Source of the DNA: Opitutia bacterium
GTDB lineage: Bacteria; Verrucomicrobiota; Verrucomicrobiia; Opitutales; UBA953
Length of the DNA: 53,613 nt
NCBI GenBank assembly: GCA_947463395.1
Contig: CANHRV010000001.1
Coordinates: 1-53,613 of the forward strand
Direction: 5' to 3'
Shown here: in pieces, positions 8,577 to 16,988 of the stretch
Numbering within the stretch: position 1 is the stretch's first letter
How the letters are laid out: every line of letters begins with the position of its first letter
Notes under the pieces: generated by a model
The model's database searches: none
Told to the model about the DNA's origin: nothing
Seen by the model: only the letters and a program-made list of their open reading frames with translations
Translations under genes and position numbers: made by a program

Positions 8577-10034
8577 ATGAGTGACGCCCTTCATCTTTTA
8601 TCGGCCACCGAGATTGCCCAACGTTTACAGGCGGGAACACTTACGTCGCGGGCTTTGGTGGATGCCTTGTTGGCTCGCTACCATGCATTGAATAAGAAAG
8701 TTGGTGCTTTTACTTACCTCGCAGAGCCTGATGTGATTGCTCAAGCCGAGGCTTCGGATTTAAGACGTAAGCAAGGAAAAGCCTTAGGACCACTGGATGG
8801 TATTCCTGTTGCCATTAAAGATAACATCGCGGTCAAAGGGCAGCCACTGACTTGTTCGAGTAAGATGTTGGCGAAATTGATTTCGCCTTATGATGCTCAT
8901 GTCATCGAAGCTTTGCGTGCGGCGGGAGCGATTATTTACGGACGTCTCAATATGGATGAGTTTGCCATGGGTTCATCCACAGAAAATTCCGCTTTGCAAA
9001 AAACTTACAACCCTTGGGACTTAGCAAGAATTCCAGGTGGTTCTTCCGGTGGTAGTGCTGCGGCTTTGGCTGCCGGACTTGTTCCGCTGGCTCTAGGCTC
9101 TGATACGGGAGGTTCGATTCGTCAACCTGCCTCTCATTGTGGAGTCGTTGGATTAAAACCAACTTACGGATTAATTTCACGCTACGGTCTCGTCGCTTTC
9201 GCTTCATCGTTGGATCAAATTGGTCCGATGGCGCGAAGTATCGATGACTGTGAACTTCTTTTAAACGCTCTGGCCACTCCTGACGCCAGAGATATGACCT
9301 GTTTTGATAAAGAGCAAAGAACCTCTCTTCCACCCGTAGCGGTTAATCAATTACGAATCGGAATTCCTCGAGGTATTTTAGATAAGGGGGTAGGGCAGGA
9401 AGTCGCAGCCGCAACGCGTGCGGCGATTGATTTTTACCGCTCACAAGGTGCGACCATCGTCGAAGTTGATTTACCTTCTTCGGATTTAGCTGTGCCTACT
9501 TATTACGTCGTCGCGACGGCTGAAGCTTCCTCTAATCTCGCACGTTATGATGGGGTGCGTTATGGGCACCGTTCCGCTCAAGCCACTACCCCTGTGGAGA
9601 TGATGACTCTAAGTCGCTCGGAAGGTTTTGGACCGGAAGTGAAGAGGAGAATTCTCTTAGGTACTTTTGTTCTTAGTGCTGGTTATGCTGACGCCTATTA
9701 TGTCCGAGCTCTCCGTGCTCGCTCTAAAATTCTCAGTGAGCACCTCGCCGCTTTAGAAAAAGTGGATGTGATTTTAACCCCAACGGTGCCAACACCTGCG
9801 TTCAAAGCCGGGGAAAAAATTTCTGATCCTCTGCAACTTTACCTTGAGGATATTTTCACCATTCCAGCTAATTTGGCAGGTTTGCCTGCGCTTTCGGTGC
9901 CTTGTGGTAAGTCACAACACCTCCCCGTCGGTTTTCATTTAGTGGGCGCTCCACTTTCCGAAAAGAAACTTTTCGCTGCCTCGCGCGTTTTTGAGGCTGC
10001 TCACTCCTATCGTCACCAACAAGCCCCCCTATGA
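8577..10034 (+). CDS. gatA: Asp/Glu-tRNA amidotransferase subunit GatA
   Basis: A 485-aa amidase-signature glutaminase that releases ammonia for GatB. I start at the ATG at 8577 (MSDALHLLSATE), one base after the gatC stop; the frame is open further upstream, but that stretch overlaps gatC and is not GatA-like. The Ser-cisSer-Lys triad is visible: Lys81 in GIPVAIKDNI, the glycine-serine run RIPGGSSGGSAAALAAG at about 151-167, and LGSDTGGSIRQPAS near 180. The C-terminal region contains the usual NLAGLPALSVPCG. The stop overlaps the gatB start by 4 bases (ATGA), a sign of coupled translation. Confidence 0.97.
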   Translation: MSDALHLLSATEIAQRLQAGTLTSRALVDALLARYHALNKKVGAFTYLAEPDVIAQAEASDLRRKQGKALGPLDGIPVAIKDNIAVKGQPLTCSSKMLAKLISPYDAHVIEALRAAGAIIYGRLNMDEFAMGSSTENSALQKTYNPWDLARIPGGSSGGSAAALAAGLVPLALGSDTGGSIRQPASHCGVVGLKPTYGLISRYGLVAFASSLDQIGPMARSIDDCELLLNALATPDARDMTCFDKEQRTSLPPVAVNQLRIGIPRGILDKGVGQEVAAATRAAIDFYRSQGATIVEVDLPSSDLAVPTYYVVATAEASSNLARYDGVRYGHRSAQATTPVEMMTLSRSEGFGPEVKRRILLGTFVLSAGYADAYYVRALRARSKILSEHLAALEKVDVILTPTVPTPAFKAGEKISDPLQLYLEDIFTIPANLAGLPALSVPCGKSQHLPVGFHLVGAPLSEKKLFAASRVFEAAHSYRHQQAPL

Positions 10035-11530
10035 GCGAATCAACTTGGGAAATTGTGATTGGTCTTGAGGTTCATGTGCAGTTACGCACCCGAACCAAGG
10101 TGTTTGCTTCGGTGCCTTGGGGTTTTGGCGAGGAGCCGAATGAGCAAGTTGATCCCGTTGTCTTGGGTCTCCCTGGAACTTTGCCCGTGGTTAATCGAGC
10201 GGCGGTTGAGCAAGCGATCCTCTTTGGTTTAGTGGTTGATGCTACGATTCCTGAACGTTGTGCGTGGGATCGAAAAAATTATTTTTACCCTGATAACCCG
10301 AAAAACTATCAACTAACGCAAAAAGATTTCCCAGTAACACTCGGTGGTCAGGTTGAAATCGAGTTACCTGGTCCCTCCCGTAATGTGATGGGCGAACATA
10401 AATCAATTCGTCTCCATCACGCACACTTGGAGGAAGATGTGGGCAAGTTGAGTCACTCTGGTAGTGGCTCCTTGGTCGATTACAATCGTGCGGGTGTGCC
10501 TTTGCTTGAAATTGTGACCGAGCCAGACCTTCGCTCAGCCACTGAAGCCGCGGCATTTTTAAACGCTTTGGTCACCATGTTGACGCAAGCAGGTGTGGCA
10601 GATTGCGATATGGAAAAGGGTCAATTACGTTGTGATGCCAACGTGTCCGTTCGTCGTCTTGGCGATACTCAGTTAGGCACAAGAACGGAAACCAAGAACC
10701 TTAATTCAATTTCGGGGGTTCGCGATTGCATTCAGTATGAAGCAGCTCGGCAGATTCGTGAGTTGGAGGAAGGACGAAAGATAACGCAAGAAACTCGCGG
10801 ATGGAATGCAGTGAACGCTCGGGGGTATGTTTTACGGGATAAAGAGGACGCACACGACTATCGTTATTTCCCCGACCCTGATATTCCCACATTAAAGATT
10901 TCCCGAGCAACGGTTGAGCGTTTGCAAAAATTGGTCCCGGAAAGACCTTTCCATCGTCAACGTCGTTACATGGAAAAACTAGGTCTGCCTTATACATCCG
11001 CCAGTGTGCTTATCGCTGATAAGGCACTGGCTGATTGGTTTGAGGCTGCCGTCATGGCTTACCCCAAGAATCCTTCGGGTATCGCTAATTGGGTGGTGAA
11101 TGATCTTCTACGTGATTTATCGGTCGTAACAACAGCCGTGGATTCATTCTCAGAAACGACGCCTATTAAGGTTTCTTTGGCAGATTGTCGCATCAAGCCA
11201 GCTCAACTCGCTGGTTTAGTGAAGATTACCGATGAGGGTGTTATTTCCAAACAACAGGCGAAAGAAGTTTTTGCGGAAATGTTTCGTACAGGACAGGAGG
11301 CTGGTGACATTGTTAATGCGAAGGGATTACGTCAAAACAGCGACGCTGGTGAGTTAGAAAAAATCATCCAAGAAGTTATTGCTGATCCAGCGGTGGCTAA
11401 GTCCATTGCCGAATATCGTGCTGGAAATGAAAAAGCGATTAACGCTTTGAAAGGTCCGATTATGAAACGGACGCAAGGTAAGGCTAATCCAGCGATGATT
11501 GATCAATTATTACGTAAACATCTCGGATGA
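10031..11530 (+). CDS. gatB: Asp/Glu-tRNA amidotransferase subunit GatB
   Basis: A 499-aa GatB, the kinase/transamidase subunit that phosphorylates the misacylated amino acid and transfers ammonia. Signatures: WEIVIGLEVHVQLRTRTKVF at the N terminus, DRKNYFYPDNPKNYQLTQ, HLEEDVGKLSH, DYNRAGVPLLEIVTEPDL, LRCDANVSVR and TRTETKNLNSI. The C-terminal YqeY/tail domain ends in TQGKANPAMIDQLLRKHLG, the typical close. It overlaps gatA by 4 bases and the following membrane-protein gene by 4 bases. Confidence 0.97.
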   Translation: MSESTWEIVIGLEVHVQLRTRTKVFASVPWGFGEEPNEQVDPVVLGLPGTLPVVNRAAVEQAILFGLVVDATIPERCAWDRKNYFYPDNPKNYQLTQKDFPVTLGGQVEIELPGPSRNVMGEHKSIRLHHAHLEEDVGKLSHSGSGSLVDYNRAGVPLLEIVTEPDLRSATEAAAFLNALVTMLTQAGVADCDMEKGQLRCDANVSVRRLGDTQLGTRTETKNLNSISGVRDCIQYEAARQIRELEEGRKITQETRGWNAVNARGYVLRDKEDAHDYRYFPDPDIPTLKISRATVERLQKLVPERPFHRQRRYMEKLGLPYTSASVLIADKALADWFEAAVMAYPKNPSGIANWVVNDLLRDLSVVTTAVDSFSETTPIKVSLADCRIKPAQLAGLVKITDEGVISKQQAKEVFAEMFRTGQEAGDIVNAKGLRQNSDAGELEKIIQEVIADPAVAKSIAEYRAGNEKAINALKGPIMKRTQGKANPAMIDQLLRKHLG

Positions 11531-12216
11531 GCGAAGAGACATTGGACTCACCTTGGTTGGCGGGGGCAAAAGCAGTGCGAGACAATGCATGGCCATCCCT
11601 TTTTATTCTAGTCGCCTCTGCGTCTTTGGTGGTGAGTTATTACCAGAGCGATGTGGTACGGTCTTGGTTGGATGTTTTAGGGGATTATAATCGAAACAAC
11701 CGGTGGTCTTTTGCTGCCATCTGCACGGCATTTTCCGCTGGATTTATTCCCTGGTGTTTTCGGATGGCTTTTCGAAACATTCGACCCGTGCACCCCTGGT
11801 TGGATTTAATTCATAGCTTACTTTGGTGGGCTTTCATGGGAATTATTGTTTGTGCTTTTTACCAAATCCAAGCCGACCTTTTTGGTCATCAAGCGACTCC
11901 CTCAACGGTTTTCAAAAAAGTACTCTTCGATCAATTTTTCTTCACGGTTTTCATTGGTGCACCATTCAATGCTATTTCGCATTATTGGAAGGACCACGCT
12001 TGGGACTTTTCGCAGTTGAGGGCGGCCATGCGTCCAGGTTGGTATCGCCGATTAATTGTCCCCAATTTATTGCCCAATTACTTGGTTTGGTTTCCTGGTG
12101 CCTGTATTTTTTACAGTATGCCAGGAAGCTTACAGTTGCCCGTAGCAAATTGTATCGGGTGTTTTTGGGCCTTAATGTGTGTTCGGATTGCGACTCATTC
12201 ACGTCCTCGACTCTAA
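11527..12216 (+). CDS. Putative Mpv17/PMP22-like integral membrane protein
   Basis: A 229-aa membrane protein with about four hydrophobic segments. It shares spaced features with the Mpv17/PMP22 family, best known from eukaryotic mitochondria and peroxisomes. Asp135-Gln136 in KVLFDQFFFT matches the family 'DQ' in the third helix. The C-terminal section NYLVWFPGACIFYSMP, followed 14 residues later by CFWALM, matches the W-P-x8-VP-x14-W layout of human MPV17. The usual Asn-Phe before 'VP' is Ile-Phe here. Family members are thought to form pores or affect membrane homeostasis; the role in bacteria is unknown. The ATG overlaps the gatB stop by 4 bases, so it belongs to the gat operon. The assignment rests on pattern comparison from memory. 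Confidence 0.55.
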   Translation: MSEETLDSPWLAGAKAVRDNAWPSLFILVASASLVVSYYQSDVVRSWLDVLGDYNRNNRWSFAAICTAFSAGFIPWCFRMAFRNIRPVHPWLDLIHSLLWWAFMGIIVCAFYQIQADLFGHQATPSTVFKKVLFDQFFFTVFIGAPFNAISHYWKDHAWDFSQLRAAMRPGWYRRLIVPNLLPNYLVWFPGACIFYSMPGSLQLPVANCIGCFWALMCVRIATHSRPRL

Positions 12217-12289
12217 AGTTAAAAAATAATCGTCTAGCCCTCCATCCCTCGGCTTGAAAGTCGGGGAGACTTCGGCGAGATTGAGAGCT

Positions 12290-14548
12290 GTGCCCGACCT
12301 TTTTGGAGAGATTGAACCCGGCGTTGCCGAAGTTGTGCCCTTTGATGGCGGTGCACGGGCCTATAGTTATGCTGTTCCTAGTGCCCTAAAAGAAACCCTG
12401 AAAGTTGGACAATTGGTGCGAGTTCCTCTGGGGCATCGACAAGGCTTAGGTGTGGTTTGGAAATATCCAGCAGAGGCTCCTGCGGGGACAAAATTACGAA
12501 GTATTTTGGCTCTCGAACATGAGCAACCCGTGATGACCGAGGACTGCTGTCGTTTAGCTGAATGGATGAGTGGTTATTATGGATGTGGATTGAATTCAGT
12601 CTTGGAAACGGTTCTGCCAGCGGCTGTCAGAAAAGGTGTTCGGCCTGTGTTTCGTCGATGGTTGAGTCTGGTTGGGCCGGTCGAAGCAGATGTATTAACG
12701 AAACTACGCAAACGGGCTCCTCGTCAGGCACAACTCATTGATTATTTAAGTGCTCAGACACAACCGGTAGAGCGTGCGAAAACGTTGACCAGCTTGGGTA
12801 TCTCCCAACCAGCGGTCGATGCCTTGCTCAAAGCTGGGTTGATTAAAGAGGACGCTCATGTGCTGTGGCGTGTCGCTTACAATGATCCTTTTGCGGAGGC
12901 CGAATCAGTATCAGTGAAGGGGCATCAACTCAACGAGTCGCAGCAGGCGGCGGTAAAATCCATTGCCGAAACCCTCGATGCTAAGCAATTCCGTACTCAT
13001 CTTTTGCATGGCGTTACTGGTTCAGGAAAAACGGAGGTTTATGTTTCACTAATTCGTAAAGTAGTGGCTGAGGGTGGTTCGGCGATTTTTCTGGTGCCCG
13101 AAGTTGCCTTAACGCCACAAACTGTCGGTCGGTTACGTTCTCGATTAAGCGATTTGGGGACACGAGTGGTTGTTTGGCATAGTCAATTATCTGCAGGAGA
13201 ACGATTTGATGCGTGGATGGCTATGTCACTGGGACAAGCACGGGTCGTTGTTGGAGCTCGTTCAGCCGTTTTTGCGCCACTCCCACAACTACGTCTAATC
13301 GTGGTGGATGAGGAGCATGAGCCTTCCTTTAAACAAGGAGAAACCCCCTTGTATCATGGCCGAGATGTCGCGGTTTACCGTGCTTCACTCTTATCGGCAG
13401 CCTGTGTTTTGGGTTCGGCAACGCCTTCGCTCGAATCATGGCGAAATGCGACTTCGGGTCGCTATGTTTTGAATACCATGCCCCAGCGGGTCGATGATCG
13501 TCCTATGCCAGCGTTTCGTATTGTGGATATGCGACGCGAAGTTTTACATGCCAAAGGACAGAGTATTCTTTCACGTGAATTAGTTGATTCAATACGAGAG
13601 CGTTTAGCCAAAAAAGAACAGGCTATTCTTTTTCTTAATCGCCGCGGGCATTCGCGTTCTTTGGTTTGTCCCGATTGTGGCGAGGCCGTTCAATGTCCCT
13701 CTTGTAGTGTTTCTTTAACGTTACACGCCACAGATTCGACTGCGCGTTGTCATCTGTGTGATTATCGACAACCAGCGCCTGTCATTTGTCCGCATTGTCG
13801 TTCGCCCAAAGTTCGTTGGAAAGGTTATGGTACACAAAAAGTGGAAGAAGTGATAGCGAAGCTTTTTCCACAAGCTCGGGTGGCTCGCATGGATGCGGAT
13901 ACCATGAGTAAGAAGGATCTTTTTCGTCGAGTGCTCTCCGATTTTCGTGCGGGTAAATACGATATGCTTCTCGGTACGCAGATGATTGCGAAGGGCCTCG
14001 ATTTTCCGCGGGTTACTTTAGTGGGAATATTGGATGCGGATTTATCGCTACAAATGCCTGATTTTAGGGCCTCCGAGCGCACTTTTCAATTGCTGACTCA
14101 GGTGGCGGGTCGAGCGGGTCGTGGCGATTTGGAAGGAGCGGTTGTTGTGCAGACTTTTCAACCAGCTTCTGACCCGATTCAGTTTGCTAAACGATTGGAC
14201 TTTGAAGGCTTTGCTCAGGCCGAATTAGCCAAGCGAGCTGAGTTTGGTTATCCACCCGATCGACATCTGGTGCGCCATGTTTTTCGTGGTCGAAATTTAG
14301 AAAAAGTTACTTTTGTCATCGAGAGTTGGGTTAAAGAGTTCTCCCGTCTTCATCCTGATTTAGCAGAAATTCGTGGGCCTGCTCCGTGTCCTTTCGAGCG
14401 GGTGCAAGATCAATACCGCATGCATTGTTGGTATTTCGTGAAGAGTGTTAAGCCACTTTTAGCCGCACTTTTACCACTGCGTGCGAAAATATTACGCGAT
14501 GAGCACGTTATTGATGTGCTCGATGTCGATGCTCAGGATTGTGGCTGA
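12290..14548 (+). CDS. priA: Primosomal protein N' (replication restart helicase PriA)
   Basis: A superfamily 2 helicase that reloads the replisome at stalled or recombined forks. The N-terminal 3'-DNA-binding domain (EIEPGVAEVVPFDGGARAYSYAVP, VGQLVRVPLGHRQGLGVVW) is followed by the helicase core: Walker A GVTGSGKTEVY, DEEHEPSFKQ and GSATPSLESW. The zinc-binding insert has CPDCGEAVQCPSC, RCHLCDY and CPHC, giving all eight cysteines. Then come GTQMIAKGLDFPRVTLVG and QVAGRAGRG. I start at the GTG at 12290 (PDLFGEIEPG); a TTG at 12254 is also in frame, but neither start has a strong ribosome-binding site. Length is about 752 aa, normal for PriA. Confidence 0.95.
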   Translation: MPDLFGEIEPGVAEVVPFDGGARAYSYAVPSALKETLKVGQLVRVPLGHRQGLGVVWKYPAEAPAGTKLRSILALEHEQPVMTEDCCRLAEWMSGYYGCGLNSVLETVLPAAVRKGVRPVFRRWLSLVGPVEADVLTKLRKRAPRQAQLIDYLSAQTQPVERAKTLTSLGISQPAVDALLKAGLIKEDAHVLWRVAYNDPFAEAESVSVKGHQLNESQQAAVKSIAETLDAKQFRTHLLHGVTGSGKTEVYVSLIRKVVAEGGSAIFLVPEVALTPQTVGRLRSRLSDLGTRVVVWHSQLSAGERFDAWMAMSLGQARVVVGARSAVFAPLPQLRLIVVDEEHEPSFKQGETPLYHGRDVAVYRASLLSAACVLGSATPSLESWRNATSGRYVLNTMPQRVDDRPMPAFRIVDMRREVLHAKGQSILSRELVDSIRERLAKKEQAILFLNRRGHSRSLVCPDCGEAVQCPSCSVSLTLHATDSTARCHLCDYRQPAPVICPHCRSPKVRWKGYGTQKVEEVIAKLFPQARVARMDADTMSKKDLFRRVLSDFRAGKYDMLLGTQMIAKGLDFPRVTLVGILDADLSLQMPDFRASERTFQLLTQVAGRAGRGDLEGAVVVQTFQPASDPIQFAKRLDFEGFAQAELAKRAEFGYPPDRHLVRHVFRGRNLEKVTFVIESWVKEFSRLHPDLAEIRGPAPCPFERVQDQYRMHCWYFVKSVKPLLAALLPLRAKILRDEHVIDVLDVDAQDCG

Positions 14549-14555
14549 GTTATAT

Positions 14556-15755
14556 TTACCACCAACGCTTTTTCTTCATCCACAGAACAATCCCTGTGCC
14601 GAGAAGAAACATGATACCAACGGCTGTATAGTAACCGTATTTGTGTCCCCATTCGGAGTGAATTTCAGGCATAAACTGAAAATTCATACCCCATAAGCCT
14701 ACAAGAAAAGTCAGGGGGATAAACACCGAGCTCATGACTGTCAGAACGCGAATGATTTCGCTGGTTTTACGCTCCTGTTGGGTGTGGTGGTATTCCTGTA
14801 GGTCCTGTAGAATCATTCGTGCATGCTCGATTCGATCCGTGGCTCGAATGGCATGGTCATACAAATCTCGAAGATAAAGATGTAAGGAAGAGGGTAGAAG
14901 GGGGTGTTCATAGTGCTCCAGCACGCTGACCATATCTTTGAGTGGTTGAGCCAGTCGACTTAATCGCACCACCACTCGCTTGAGACGGTAGACCTCATTC
15001 AAATCCCAATTATCGGTCCCCATTAAAATAGAATCTTCCAGTTCTGTCGTCGCATCCTCAATTTCCTCTGTTTGGTAGAGCAAGCGATCCACGAGAGTGT
15101 CTAAGAGTGAATAAACTAAATAGCCGGCACCCCAGCGACGACAATTACCTCGGTTATCTTGAAGACGTTTCTCGACGGCCTCGAAAACTTTTTCGTCATT
15201 TTCATGGAATGAGATAACCCAGTTTTGTCCTGCGGCGATGGAGATTTGTTGGCCACGAGGAGTGTCTTCTTCAACGCCGATTCGAACCGCACGTGCGATG
15301 GTTAAGATTTTATCTCCGTATTCTTCAAACTTAGGTCGTGAGGTTGCCGTCAGAATATCTTCTTGTGCTAACATCGGAATATCGAAGAAGGCTCCCACAA
15401 TGTGGACGACCTGCGGATCGGTGATGCCGAGAACTTGAATCCAAACCATGCCTGGTTTGTTGGTAAATCGCCCAATGCTATCGAGGTCAGAGAATTCCTC
15501 TACTTTGCATTGATTTTCATCATAACAAATAACCCGGAACTTTGTTGGGCTATTCGATTCGAAAGGGGAGGCTGCGGGCAATTGACCTGGAGCACGGCCA
15601 ATTTCGGTTTCCTCATAAGCTGCCTCTCCCGTCAAAGGAGCCGCCGTTGGACTTAGGTCGAGCTTTTGACGTAGGTCATTGAGGCGACGCTCCAGAAAAG
15701 AGCGTGCTCGTGAGATTTGGCTTCGACGTCTTTCTTGCTGACGGCTCATCACCAT
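14556..15755 (-). CDS. corA: CorA-family magnesium/cobalt transporter
   Basis: A 399-aa protein with the CorA layout. It has a large cytoplasmic N-terminal alpha/beta domain and a long helix, then two transmembrane segments at the C terminus (VMSSVFIPLTFLVGLWGMNF and YYTAVGIMFLLGTGIVLWM). The signature GMN lies at the end of the first helix, followed by the periplasmic loop FMPEIHSEWG. The basic tail KKKRWW fits the CorA positive-inside end. The N-terminal ~70 residues, rich in Arg and Gln, are longer than in E. coli CorA. An alternative Met two codons in (MSRQQERR) could be the start. The gene is convergent with priA, 7 bases away, and no clear terminator separates them. Confidence 0.93.
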   Translation of the reverse strand: MVMSRQQERRRSQISRARSFLERRLNDLRQKLDLSPTAAPLTGEAAYEETEIGRAPGQLPAASPFESNSPTKFRVICYDENQCKVEEFSDLDSIGRFTNKPGMVWIQVLGITDPQVVHIVGAFFDIPMLAQEDILTATSRPKFEEYGDKILTIARAVRIGVEEDTPRGQQISIAAGQNWVISFHENDEKVFEAVEKRLQDNRGNCRRWGAGYLVYSLLDTLVDRLLYQTEEIEDATTELEDSILMGTDNWDLNEVYRLKRVVVRLSRLAQPLKDMVSVLEHYEHPLLPSSLHLYLRDLYDHAIRATDRIEHARMILQDLQEYHHTQQERKTSEIIRVLTVMSSVFIPLTFLVGLWGMNFQFMPEIHSEWGHKYGYYTAVGIMFLLGTGIVLWMKKKRWW

Positions 15756-15834
15756 CAGTTTTTTCGATAAACGAGCCTTTTGTCAACGGGTTCGAGTCAA
15801 GTCACCGAAAATTAACCTAAAAAGGTATTGGTTC

Positions 15835-16179
15835 CTAGTGCTTTCCGTTACCGTTGGGACGACCGTTCTTACCAATGCCCAGATCATGGAGTCTACCTTG
15901 TTGGATTTTCTGAAAAAGATTATTCGAGTTCGTTACGCCCAAACAGTAGAGAGCAGCGGAGGCATCTTTGACTCGATCTTTTTCGATAATACCTGCGTTG
16001 TGTAACCACTGAGCGAGGGCGACGTGAAAATTATCGGGAGTTAACTCGAATTCTTTACCGCCCAACTTGGCCCAAAATTTGGCACGACGCTCTAAAGTAC
16101 AATTTCTCTTCTCATCGTGAAGTTCATGAATCTCTTTCATGATTTCATGGGCTGGCGAAGGGTTTTTGGGTTGGGGCAT
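15835..16179 (-). CDS. Hypothetical small protein, 114 aa
   Basis: I do not recognise this protein. It is hydrophilic, has no signal peptide or membrane segment, and looks mostly helical (HEIMKEIHELHDEKRN, LERRAKFWAKLGG, NFHVALAQWLHNAGII), with a Gly/Asn-rich C terminus (GIGKNGRPNGNGKH). The central part (TPDNFHVALAQWLHNAGIIEKDRVKDASAAL) has the regular hydrophobic spacing of a folded domain, so the frame is probably real. It sits alone between corA and the tRNA gene, behind an AT-rich stretch that could hold its promoter. Confidence 0.6.
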   Translation of the reverse strand: MPQPKNPSPAHEIMKEIHELHDEKRNCTLERRAKFWAKLGGKEFELTPDNFHVALAQWLHNAGIIEKDRVKDASAALYCLGVTNSNNLFQKIQQGRLHDLGIGKNGRPNGNGKH

Positions 16180-16361
16180 AACCGAAAAAATTTATATAAA
16201 TCTATAAGAATAAAGAAGCCCCCCAAGGCAATCTTAATTATTATATAATTTTATTATAAAGTAAGGGGATGGCCACCTATTTACCCTTTGTTTTCAGGCA
16301 TTTAATGAATAAAACCTCTACCTGTTTTATCATCGATTCTTTGCTTTAATTACTTTTCCCG
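16180..16361. other. AT-rich intergenic region between a small gene and tRNA-Val
   Basis: This 182-base gap has no gene and is the longest or nearly the longest in the window. It is much richer in A/T than its surroundings, especially at about 16185-16260. On the minus strand a TATAAT-like hexamer reads at 16258-16253, about 75 bases ahead of the small gene's ATG at 16179. A weak inverted repeat (ATAAAAC / GTTTTAT) lies just 3' of the tRNA and could serve as its terminator. I see no firm -35 element, so the promoter is only a suggestion. Confidence 0.3.
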
Positions 16362-16435
16362 TGGTCGCGACAGGACTCGAACCTGTGACTTCTACAATGT
16401 GAATGTAGCGCTCTAACCAACTGAGCTACGCGACC
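16362..16435 (-). tRNA. tRNA-Val (anticodon CAC)
   Basis: Read on the minus strand, the cloverleaf is complete. The acceptor stem GGTCGCG pairs with CGCGACC. The D arm is GCTC..GAGC with loop AGTTGGTTA. The anticodon arm is CTACA-TTCACAT-TGTAG, with anticodon CAC at loop positions 3-5. The variable loop is short and the T arm is ACAGG-TTCGAGT-CCTGT. The discriminator base is A. The 3' CCA is not encoded (the genome reads CGG after the discriminator), so a CCA-adding enzyme is required. Confidence 0.95.
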
Positions 16436-16534
16436 TCACGGAAAGGTTAAAAATATTCGCCGGATTATTATTCAGCAAGCCACTTTTTCTTTCGCTGGGC
16501 TTGCTTTGTTGGGGTTTACGCCAATCTTTTGGCT

Positions 16535-16900
16535 ATGTCCGTTACCGAAAAACCCACTCTTCGTACAGCCGATGAGCGTTTGATTCTCCTGACCCCTGCG
16601 GCGGGAGTAAAGGTACGTTCCTTAGCTGAGCGGGAGGCAAACGGACGATACCTCCGCGTGGCTATTTCAGGGGGAGGGTGTAACGGTCTATCCTACAAGT
16701 TGCGTTTCGTTGGTGACACGAAGTCGGGCGATATTTTGGTTCAATCGCAGGGAGTTGATGTCCTCGTCGATCCTAAGTCGGCTCTTTATCTTCGCGGCAC
16801 TCATTTGGATTATTCCGACAAAATGATTGGTGGCGGTTTTAAGTTCTCCAATCCCAACGCCAAGGCGAGTTGTTCCTGTGGAGAGAGTTTTTCCCTCTGA
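16535..16900 (+). CDS. A-type iron-sulfur cluster carrier (IscA/ErpA/SufA family)
   Basis: A 121-aa HesB/IscA-family protein that carries and inserts Fe-S clusters into client enzymes. The start is the ATG at 16535 (MSVTEKP); a TTG two codons upstream is in frame but less likely. The three cluster-ligand cysteines are present: one in SGGGCNGLSY and two in the C-terminal SCSCGESF. The fold markers LTPAAGVKVRSLAE and YLRGTHLDYSDKMIGGGFKFSNPNA are typical. The family members are hard to tell apart by sequence alone. IspG and IspH encoded in this window are Fe-S enzymes and plausible clients. Confidence 0.92.
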   Translation: MSVTEKPTLRTADERLILLTPAAGVKVRSLAEREANGRYLRVAISGGGCNGLSYKLRFVGDTKSGDILVQSQGVDVLVDPKSALYLRGTHLDYSDKMIGGGFKFSNPNAKASCSCGESFSL

Positions 16901-16988
16901 TTTCTCGTTTTTCTCTGGGCGTGCTTCTCTTCGGTCGTGAACATGGGAGATGTTGCCATTGGCTCTAAATCATCACTAACTTCGCTTT

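Noticed and set aside
12254..12289. TTG start for priA
   Set aside because: The 12 extra residues are not PriA-like and there is no ribosome-binding site; GTG at 12290 fits at least as well.
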